A DNA stretch of 64,000 nt, taken from Hyaloscypha bicolor E. Its lineage: Eukaryota > Ascomycota > Leotiomycetes > Helotiales > Hyaloscyphaceae. Positions 35,101 to 43,974 of the stretch are shown here, piece after piece. The notes under the pieces are model-generated. The model was not told the origin of the DNA. It saw only the letters and a list, made by a program, of their open reading frames with translations, and searched no databases. A program made the position numbers and the translations under genes. Each line of letters begins with the position of its first letter. Within the stretch, counting starts at the first letter, position 1. The stretch covers positions 496,001-560,000 of the forward strand of contig NW_020194554.1 in NCBI RefSeq assembly GCF_002865645.1, read 5' to 3'.

Positions 35101-36395
35101 TTTCTATTTATAAGTCTAATAAACCATACCTAAAATAGAACTAGTACTTTATTAAGGCCTTAAAAGAACCAAAGTACTATCTGAGAATTTCTTATATAAT
35201 CTTTAGAACTTATTCTTCTTTTTTTAATAGCTTTATAAATTAGAATTCAATAAGTCAGGGTTTTTAGGAGTAGAGTTACTCTTATTAGACTTCCCTGTTT
35301 TTATTTTTCTTAATTTAGAATAAGTAATATACTTTACTTTCTGAGCTTTCTTAAGCTACTCGGAAATAAATATAAGTATCTAATAAGTCTTATAGTTAGA
35401 TAAAACAGTATCGAGAGTCCGGACCCGGTTCCTCTCAGGATATAAGTTCTAGTTAACTTTAAGACTAATTATTTAAGTATATAATTCGGTAACTATCTTA
35501 CTATTTTTCTAATAAAGATCTCGGAGTTCCTTAAAGGCGTCTTATTAATGGGTTTGAGGTACTTAAAGTATATTAGCTAAGTAGGCCTTAAATTACTTCT
35601 AATAGACCTTATATAATAATAGGCTTTACTTTATTATAGCCTCCCAAATATTATGAGATTCGTTCCTAAAAGTACTTATAGTAGAATTAACTCTAGAAGA
35701 ATATCTATTATAAGTCTAAGATTAGGTCCTAAAGACTATTTTCCAGAAAAATATAAATATTCTCTATTTCTTAAGGAACTTTCTATAATATAAGTCAGGT
35801 ATCCGGATCTTAAGAAACTTCTTTTAATCTAAATATATCTTTAGGATATTATATAGTAGCTCCTAATAAATAATATTAAGATTACTCTCAAAGCTTATTA
35901 TATTAGGAAAGGAGATAGGTTCTAATCCTATTTTAGGAAGTTTCCTAGTAGGAATTACTAAGGAAAATAGAGTAAACTTATAAATAGAATTTCTATAAAA
36001 TATAATAAATCATAAGGTATTCCTAAAAGTATTCTTATATTACTCTAACTATAGGATATATTAGTTAATTATATCTATTAATTCTTGCTTTTATTAAAGC
36101 GCTTTGACTTTAGTATATAAGCCCTATTCTATAGCTTGAGTAGTAATAACTTGGGTATTAATCTCGGTGTCTTAATTATTACCGGGATTATTTACGTTAT
36201 TATTACTAGCTCTCGGAGGCTTCTGAGAGGCCCTATTAAAAGTATTAGACGAGCCTTTACTATTATCTATATCGGGGTTAATCTATTTGACTTCCTCTAT
36301 AGGAATAGCTCTGGCGAGGAATTATATATTTTGCAGATTTCGAGATATAATTACTTATTAAACTACCTTTTTTGAGAGTAGAGAGATTAGCTTAT

Positions 36396-36694
36396 AAGGT
36401 ATTTATTAGTAGGTAATAAGATAATAGAATGAATTAGTAAGTTATAAAACTATAATATTAAATTTAGTATAAAACTAATCTCTGTCCCTCCTATAAGGTC
36501 CAGGGAAGCCTCCTCTAAATAGGAGGCCCCGATAATATATATATAATTAGTAATTTATAAGCCTAATACTTATAATATAAATAGTAGTTAGTTATAAAGT
36601 CAAAGGGCCTCTAATCTCCCTAATTAATACCTGTAATATCCGAGGTTTATTATATGTCCTTAAGTTATATATAACCTTATATATATTATAACTA
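36396..36694 (-). repeat. 5' LTR of Gypsy element 1
   Basis: Same orientation and content as 28,891-29,190, starting AAGGTATTTATTAGTAGG. It is more RIP-mutated than its partner. Confidence 0.85.
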
Positions 36695-37865
36695 AATAAT
36701 TTAAAAGATTCTTATATATATAAGCTATTTTTAATATAAATTAATAATTAAACCTGGCTTAAATAAGCTAAATATAGTAAAGTAATTAGCTTAGTATTTA
36801 AAGAAAAAAAGTATTAGATATTTAAGAACTAGAAAGATATTATTTTTATAAATAAAACTATAATATAATTAGGAAATATAAAAGAAAAGAAAAAAGTATA
36901 GAGATTATTTAAAGAAATATTATATAAATATTATATAAAATAATATTAAAAAGGCTTTTTTAAATTTATATTTTGGGAATTATTTTTATATAATAAAAAG
37001 AAGCCTTACTATATATAGGAGAAAAGACTTCTTAAGAGAAAAGAAAGAAAAAGGCTAATTTAAATATAAGGAATTTGTTAATTAAAAAAGTAATAAATAG
37101 AAATAGAAAAAGAAGTAAAAGAAATAGCTAAGGAATTAGATAAAGATATATAAATGAGCTCTTAGAGAAATATAAAAAACCTTGAAATATAATAAGGCTA
37201 CTAATATATTTATAATAAAGAATAGCTAAGATAATATTAATTAATATAAATATTAAAAAAGAATTCTTATTAAAAAGCTTTTATTTTTTATAAAAGTATA
37301 TTAAAATAATTAATCTAATATAACTATTTAAGAGAATAATATACTAATATATAAATCTCATTACTAAGAAATAATTTATAGCTTATAAAAAATTATGAAA
37401 ATACTCTAGCTAGTAAATTTACCTAATCTTAATATAATTAAAACGGCTTGGTTTTATATGAAAAACAAATCTATAAAGCGGGGGCCAACTAGTAATAAAA
37501 AGAAACTCAAAGCAAGATAGGAGAAATACTAGTAAAACTTATCCCAAAGTAAGATTTAAGAGTAAATAAAAGTAATTCCTTATTATATAAAGGAGATAAT
37601 TCGTTTAAAAGGGGGCAATAAGTATAAAGAAGGGAGAAAGAAGGGGGAAGAGAAGATTAGTATATACTAGATTCAGATTTATATATATAGAATTAAAGGT
37701 ATTAAAAAATAATTAAAATTAGAGGCTTTATAAGTAATAGCGGGGTAAGCCATACTTAGGGGACCCTTACAGGGCTTATAGGGAGCTAGGAATTGCTACA
37801 GGGAGATTAAAGTAAGACCTTACAGGCCCTTTAGTAGCCTATATAAAATATTCGACGGTACTATC

Positions 37866-38040
37866 GCCTCGATGACTGCCAATCGCTGCATTGATCCGAA
37901 ATGCTGTCACCGTTGAGAAAATACGGCACGTGATACAACTCCTTCCCTCCCCCAATCAACGTGCCGTCGTTCATCCATCAAAACAAGTTCAGTATATTAT
38001 CCATGTTCCAAGTTCCCCAAAAAAGTGATCATTACGGCGC
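37866..38040. repeat. Segmental duplicate, copy B
   Basis: Partner of 25,197-25,365, less RIP-mutated (GCTGTCACCG, CAATCAACGTGCCGTCG). It lies between the end of the nested transposon and the stop codon of the fusion gene at 38,052, so it is in the 3' flank or UTR of that gene. Confidence 0.8.
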
Positions 38041-38051
38041 AATACCTGTTC

Positions 38052-40782
38052 TCAGATTAGTATGAGTGGAGCATCATTTGGCTGGGATACTTGCGTTGCA
38101 ACCCCGACGAACATCGTCTTCTGCGTCATCGATGTGAGGAGAGAGAACACGAATGTAAATATCAATACTGCTGCAATGACTACGGCTAATATTTGCCTTC
38201 TGCCAAGAGAGATAGTGTAAATCAAGATCACAGGGATTAGCAGTACGGCTAAGAAGGCGGTTGCTGCTATCGATCGAACCAATGGTAAGACGTGATCCAG
38301 TTGATGCGCCGGCAGCGGATTGACATGGTTGTGTTTCTTGAAAATTTTGTTCCCAACGGTGGTGCAATGGTTCTTGAATGTCTGGTCAAAGTAAGTACTT
38401 GCCTAAATTTGCTGCGTTTGTTTCCTTTATTGGCGCTTAAAGGGGGGGAAATACCTCAACCCACCATCCCTCCGAGGTCGGTTTGACGGACACGAAATCG
38501 TCTGGGTGATAGATCCAATTATCTTCTCCCTGATCAACGGGCTTATAGCTCCATAACCACTTGAATACAGTAGCATGATCCCGGTTCGGTGTTCTCTGTA
38601 AAGCTCGTAATTGGGCTTCTTTCAGTAGCAAATCGTCTAGTCCTAGGTTAGCCCTTGTTTTCAATACGTTGGAGAGAGAGTACATCCAGTAGATGAGCAA
38701 TTTCACCCGAATCTCCTCCCTCAAATCCATGCGCTCTGTATCCCATCCGTCTTGGTGATAAGTTGTCCTCAATCTATATGCTGTTGACGCTGATTCACTA
38801 TCATGTTTATCGAGCTCTGTGAGTTTCTGCTCTAGCTTTGTGATCTCTGTCTGCAGCATAACGAGTTCACGGCAGTGCAGCTGACCGAATCGGCGGAATA
38901 TAGCAGTGTTGTCTGCACTATTCAAGAATGCTGCCAATCGTGGCCATCCATCGGGGTGTTTCTCCAGTTCTGCACACCATGTCAGACTTGACGAAAGTTG
39001 GATGAAATGGCTCACCTCTTTCTCTTTCGAAAATATTCAAGCCGCTGAGAGGTCTATTTTGATGGCTTATTTCTTCAGTCCCAAGCGGCGGTGATATTGT
39101 AGAACTTTGATACGTCGAAGGAAGCACTCGTCGAAGTCTAGTGCGAGAAAGATTAGCCCCACCGGCGTGGGTGGAGGCACTTTCTTCAGAACAGAATCAG
39201 TTTTGCATTAAGCAAAGTGTAACAATTGCATTGGAATTGTGGTCCTAACCCTTCGGTATTTTCTTCTTTTTTGCATGAACAGAAGTGAGGGACTTACTTG
39301 TAGTCGGGGCTTGCTGAGGTTCAGGAAGCCGGATAGCTCTCTTGACTTCGTCGACTGCTTTCGTGACTTCCAATTCAGCCTCACTTGGCATCCGGACGGT
39401 TTTGCCTCCGAAATGAGTTACGATGTCATTCACAATGTCCCGGGCAAGGACAATGTAGGCAACATTTGTTCCTGGTTTCCCTGCGACGATATGGCCCAAC
39501 CAGTCGCCAGTAGCGGGATCAAGCACCCAGGAACCACTATCACCCATTTCTATGAGAAACTTTAGTTTTAGGAAATGGCTATTAGGAGCTAGGCACAAGG
39601 AAGACTTACGGATAGGCCGGTCCAGAATAACGATCCACATTCTCTGGAAGGATCTACTCCCTGGAAGAGCAACAAGGGAGTAGTCTCCAATGATACTGCC
39701 ATTCACGATGCCTGTTGTGCCGGTATGGATGACCACAGGCATATCACATGGATCCTTTTGTGCTATATTTCTTGGAAATAGGATGTTTCCATTTGGCAGG
39801 AACACCATGTTGGACAAATGCATTTTATTTCGGTCAATGGTGTATAATGCCCAGTCCAAACCCCAAGAGCTTTCAGAGCGCTCTCGTGAATCTCTTTTGC
39901 CGTGCAGAGTTCCAATGATACCTGATCTTCGATAGTGGATTGCTGGTGGAGAAGGTTCGATTGCCTCTGCTATTATACAGGTTAACTCTTCCCGTTGACT
40001 GAAGGAATCAAAATGGCAGAAAGTTTCGTACCCTGAGTTTCTGCATTTGTTTCGATCTCACAATCAAAGGCGTGGGCGACTGTCAACACATGCAATTCGC
40101 CATCGACCATAAGAACACCTCCCATGGTGCATGATACGTCCCCAACATGGACCAAGGCTGCATTGATTGCAGGTTTAGCATTACGAGTTGGTGAACTTTC
40201 GCGGTGGTTGTTGGGGTAAGCTGGCAAATTCCCGGCAGAACTAACAGCTTTCTCTTGAGGTAATTCAGCCTTAGAAGAAGAAGTAGGACGCCCAGTTTCA
40301 AGGTCCAAAGAATCGAAATATCCAGCAGAGAATCCGGGCCCGTTCTCGTAGTACTCGATACCTATTCCTCGGGGATCGACTTGAATGTCTTCTTCTTGGA
40401 TGATTCTCTTCGCATTCCGCCGACATATTTTGCTTGAAGAACTGAAAATTATCGTAGGCTGAGCATCTTGGATGGATCGTCCATACATTGAGCGGTCCCA
40501 AACGCATCCAGGCGAGGTGCGCTCACCGTCCCAGATATCGCACTGGCGCTTCAAAACCAGAGCCTCGATCTGTCCCATTGCGTTGATTAGACAAGGTCTT
40601 GCAGGAGCCAGCGCAACCCAGCAGGTCATCGTCCAGAGAGAGGAACTGAGTTGCCACTCCATTTTCACTCGACTGTTGTCCTTGATTGACTGACGCCGCT
40701 CTGGATCCTTCCATTTTGGAGCTCCCAAGCGAGGCAGCCTCGCTTCGATTTGCTGGAGAGCCTGGACTTCGATAGACATCAT
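38052..40782 (-). CDS. Trypsin-like serine protease fused to a DUF6594 membrane domain
   Basis: Six exons join in phase: 40,782-40,032, 39,966-39,610, 39,549-39,298, 39,183-39,016, 38,969-38,455 and 38,402-38,052, encoding 797 aa. The N-terminal part has a WDRSMYGRSIQDAQPTIIF stretch typical of fungal proteins with degenerate S1 domains. The protease half shows CTMGGVLMVDG, His237 in LTVAHAF, Asp288 in GLDWALYTID, Ser374 in GDSGSW, and then GHIVAG and AYIVLA. A linker of about 60 residues follows. The DUF6594 half starts HPDGWPRLAAFLNS and IFRRFGQLHCRELVMLQ, with coiled-coil LEQKLTELDKHD and LLLKEAQLRALQRTP..DHATVFKWL, and ends in two or three membrane helices (ATAFLAVLLIPVILIYTISL; ILAVVIAAVLIFTFVFSLL). 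The DUF6594 exon has no ATG of its own, which supports fusion. The intron at 39,184-39,297 is the deciding junction. Start ATG at 40,782; an earlier frame extension lacks ATG. Confidence 0.72.
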
Positions 40783-41315
40783 GATAATACAAACTCCGAT
40801 GCCCAATGTTGTTTTAGGCCACCAGATTGATAAGAATCGTAGAGCCGTGGAAAAGCATCAAAGGAGTAGAAGCGATGGGGCCACTACAAGTTTCTTATCC
40901 TTGTGCTGGACAAGCGGTGAAAGCCGACGTGCGAACCGCTCAATTCAAGGTTGGAAGGCAAGGAAGAGCAGTTGCGGATCACCACAAGGACGCCTTGCAG
41001 TTTGCCTCGCCAACGCATGCATTCAGAATTACAAACGCGAATGCATCTGATTGGAAGAGGCGAGAAGACTTGCCGTTCGAAACGTTTTCCCCAACCCTTA
41101 TGTCTTGCTAATTCATGAGTCATATTCCAGTTATGAGCCAATTATACCAATCGAAAAGTCACTCTAGAGAGAGGAACTGGAAGGATACCTTTCTCTGGAT
41201 CGCTACCCGTTCCCCAACGGAGACTTAAGAGACTGCAGTCACGGCCTCTCTTATCTGCAGCGGAGGTTCCTGAGCGTTTTCGCGATCCTTCTTGACAACT
41301 TGAAAGTTATCAACG
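40783..41315. promoter_or_regulatory. Divergent intergenic region between fusion gene and tail-anchored gene
   Basis: A 533-bp gap separates the two divergent start codons. It probably contains both promoters and offers co-regulation, though no specific binding site can be named. Short frames inside have no features. Confidence 0.45.
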
Positions 41316-42449
41316 ATGGCTTCTGCCCCCTTGACAACACAGGCGAGCTTAAGGTGTATTTTGAGGAAGACGCCAACAACAAGCGCATTCTCGCGGGCTG
41401 TAATCCGAGAGATCTGGAACCACGACTTGACAGCGGATGAGTATCAGGAATATCGCAAGCTGTATGAGAGTTACTTCACTCACATTTACCAAGATCTATC
41501 AACCGCAGCTTGCAGTGGTGATACCCAGATTCCAGATTTCAACCACGAACAAATTCTAGAGATTGTACGCACTCTGAAGTCCCAGCCTTGCACCAAATTG
41601 GAGGCTGCGCAATTCTTCCAACGATCCACAGGCTGCACAGATGCGGGGCGCATAGATAGAGCTATCAATCTTGCGTCCGGGTTCTTGGTTCCACTGAACT
41701 TCAAAAGCGTCGGCGGCGCTCGAAGAGGAGCAGTAGTATCTTGGGAGAATGACGACTGTTTGGCCCAAACAGTAACAAAGGGGGTGATGATGATGGCGAA
41801 TGGATCACTTGCATCGCAGAACAGCTGTGCTTCGTGCAATTCTGTGTGGGCCTTTTCCAAAAGCTTCAATGCAAGGCAACTTACCCGCCTTGCTGGATTT
41901 GATATCATTTGGACAAGTAATCTGTTAGATCACCTTCTTATCCAAGATGAGGATGAAAAGTTGAAGGTCCATGTCTTCCACCATGTCAAAGTCCTTGAGA
42001 ATCATTTAACAATCAAAAAGTCAGTACTTGAGGGAAACCCGAAAGAACAAAATCTCACTCGAGCACACAGTTCTATCATACCCCCCGAGTTAATTTTGGA
42101 GACTATGGACACCCTAGCCCTTATGATTCCAAGGGCCGATCGTCGAGTTCGAAAATGGTATAGACAGCTTCAAAGGCCGTATGTACTGGACCCAAGTGTC
42201 CTCTCACTTGAGTACTTGAAGTCTGAGAATCGAAGAATCGACCACTTTGTATTCTGGGGAGGTCGACTAAGAAAGCTGAAACGAGCTTTTGACGACCATG
42301 AACCCCATGGCCCTCTACAATGGTGGCGAGATGACCGCAAACCAGTTCAGTGGTGGACTTTCTGGGTTGCAGCTTTAGTCTTGGCACTCACAATCATTTT
42401 TGGCTTTACACAGTCTGTGACAGCAATACTGCAGTTGATGAAGTCGTAG
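41316..42449 (+). CDS. Tail-anchored fungal hypothetical protein
   Basis: A single intact exon of 377 aa starts MASAPLTTQASLRCILRK. The long soluble part contains LRCILRKTP..FSRAVIREIW, a Cys/Ser-rich segment SQNSCASCNSVWAFSKSF, and LDHLLIQDEDEKLKVHVFHHVKVLE. The C-terminus has RIDHFVFWGGRLRKLKRAFDD, WWRDDRKPVQWWTFWVAAL and one membrane helix at about 352-373 ending ILQLMKS. This WWxDxRxxxQWxTFWVA..L tail recurs in a family of fungal hypotheticals thought to be anchored in membranes. No enzymatic motif is visible. It is divergent from the protease-DUF6594 gene. Confidence 0.7.
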   Translation: MASAPLTTQASLRCILRKTPTTSAFSRAVIREIWNHDLTADEYQEYRKLYESYFTHIYQDLSTAACSGDTQIPDFNHEQILEIVRTLKSQPCTKLEAAQFFQRSTGCTDAGRIDRAINLASGFLVPLNFKSVGGARRGAVVSWENDDCLAQTVTKGVMMMANGSLASQNSCASCNSVWAFSKSFNARQLTRLAGFDIIWTSNLLDHLLIQDEDEKLKVHVFHHVKVLENHLTIKKSVLEGNPKEQNLTRAHSSIIPPELILETMDTLALMIPRADRRVRKWYRQLQRPYVLDPSVLSLEYLKSENRRIDHFVFWGGRLRKLKRAFDDHEPHGPLQWWRDDRKPVQWWTFWVAALVLALTIIFGFTQSVTAILQLMKS

Positions 42450-43974
42450 GATGGTAGTATGTAACTACACACAGGGCGATAGGATGGGGTTATAGTTCAT
42501 GTGGATATGAACGTTTGAGGAATTTACGATGAAAGGAAGTCATTTGAAGCTGTGATGGTATTTTCCCACAAAAAAGATATCTATCGCACAAGCCTGGACG
42601 GGCAATCGATGCCAGCTGCAAGTTGAAAAAGGATGGATCTGCTCAAAAGCCGAAGCCACAGCATGCAATTTAAGGCTCTGAACCGGGCGTAGGTCCGGTA
42701 GGAATTGAATCTCCTCGAGCCTGGATGCAGATCTCCCGCAGCGCTCTTTTGCGGGGCAGTGAAATGTTCCCGTCCACATCGAGAACCGTGGCCTGGAACG
42801 TCAAGTTGCAGACATTGAACGATCCCCACTCCGAAACGCTATTGAATAAAGGTCTATCTGAGCTCAAAAGGAGGTATCACCCCAAGTACCCCGTGCAAAT
42901 TGCCTACCGAATGAAGAATTCAGAGCCGTCCCCGAGGTCTCCGAAGACCACCCAATCATCACCAGTGAAGCTTGGTCGCAAACGGGCAAAGTGTATTATC
43001 GAGAAAGTTCTTTTGACAGCAAATGCGCGAGACGAGAATGCACCGAGACATGAGGGCGTCGGGAGAAAGGGGCTGTGATAGTGGCGAAGAAACGGGACTG
43101 ATTGAAGCCCAAAAGTTTGCAGAGCACCTGAGGAATTGAAGCCCAAGAGTTGGCCTAATAACGTACTCGGTATCATCTTAATGTTGCCCAATTCGCCTCA
43201 CTATGTTTGCAGGGTCTCATCCAGACCGCCATGTCGCGGATTCTAGAAGCCCAAGGCAACGAATAAAGAGAAGTTTGAGAAAGAGAGTCGTGGAAATTTT
43301 TACGAAGGGTAGGTTACACAGCGCGCACGTGACGCCAAGCGAATCGACCAGCGCCTCGTTTTCCCCTCCAACACCAAGATCGGGCGAACCCGCGGATCGA
43401 TCCTCGCACCAGGAACCAGCCGCTGCCAGTCCCATATCGTCCCCATTCAGCCCAGCATCGTCTTGCTCGCCCAATATAGCCCATCGTGTCTATAATCGCC
43501 GCCCCAGATTTCCCAGTCCAGAGCCTGTACTTCTTCTCTCTATTCGGTCGTGCTGCATCATTACATCAACAGTGGATTCGCTCCAGGACTGATCCAGTGC
43601 TGACACCTGGACTTGGCTCAGGGTGCAGCTCGCAGGGGGGCAAACGGACCAGTTGGAGGGGTGTGTTGGGTCGGTTTCACGCTCACGCCGGCCTGTGACA
43701 GCGCACGATTCAAAATTCAATCACACTCCCACTCACTCACCAGCCAGCCCTCCCGCTGCAAACGCCAACCCCTCCACCGCACGCACTCGTCATCCCACCT
43801 GTAATCCGAGTTCAGGATTCAGCTCCATCGAGCCGTCAGCCGCAATCGATACAAATCCCTCCGCTCCCTCCGGCCAGATCTCATCAAGACTGCGATATTC
43901 TATCAATTCGAAGCCTTTGACTGCCGGCGCCAAGATCTCGCTGCTCACAATACCCAACACAAGCAGTTGAAGCA
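42450..43974. other. Intergenic / leader of the DUF8035-type gene
   Basis: Frames occur on both strands (117 aa plus at 42,725-43,078; 65 aa minus at 42,867-42,670 with VCNLTFQATVLDVDGN). Neither has splice support or a known domain. From about 43,600 the sequence is CA/CT-rich and is probably promoter and 5' UTR of the downstream gene. Confidence 0.4.

Larger units (their letters stand above)
28891..36694 (-). mobile_element. Gypsy LTR retrotransposon, RIP-degraded, coding on the minus strand
   Basis: Two LTRs of about 300 bp in the same orientation (28,891-29,190 and 36,396-36,694) flank a 7.2-kb interior. The polypurine tract GGGACAAGATCC..GAGGGGGG (minus strand) adjoins the left LTR, so the element points left. 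Reverse transcriptase remnants are readable around 34,060-33,650 on the minus strand: KPS.GT..FF, a KLDLKD-like block, and YLDNILIYSQ, which preserves the YLDDILIYS motif with one RIP change. No intact frame remains. Confidence 0.85.
28470..37855 (+). mobile_element. RIP-degraded Tc1/mariner-like DDE transposon, split by a Gypsy element
   Basis: The left end (TATTTTATATAGGCCACTGA..TCTTACTTTAATCTCCCT, 28,476-28,530) is inverted at 37,790-37,850, giving diverged terminal inverted repeats of about 80 bp. Between 36,750 and 37,600 on the plus strand the mutated sequence still reads like a fungal DDE transposase: VFKEKKY.IFK, DIIFINKTII.LGN, then GFFKFIFWELF. The Gypsy at 28,891-36,694 sits inside. 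Both are heavily RIP'd (CpA-poor, TpA-rich). Confidence 0.65.

Noticed and set aside
36136..36375. 79-aa plus-strand frame near the Gypsy 5' LTR
   Set aside because: It lies in the gag region of a minus-strand, RIP-mutated Gypsy element and is an antisense shadow.
38437..39127. DUF6594 gene as an independent gene
   Set aside because: No ATG exists in the open frame upstream of the domain, and the upstream exon joins the protease in exact phase, so a fusion explains it better.
39245..39297. Protease ending naturally at the stop at 39,245
   Set aside because: The tail after the GTAAGT donor (SKSLTSVHAKKKK..) looks like intron read-through; splicing gives a longer domain-bearing protein. Kept as the alternative model to test.
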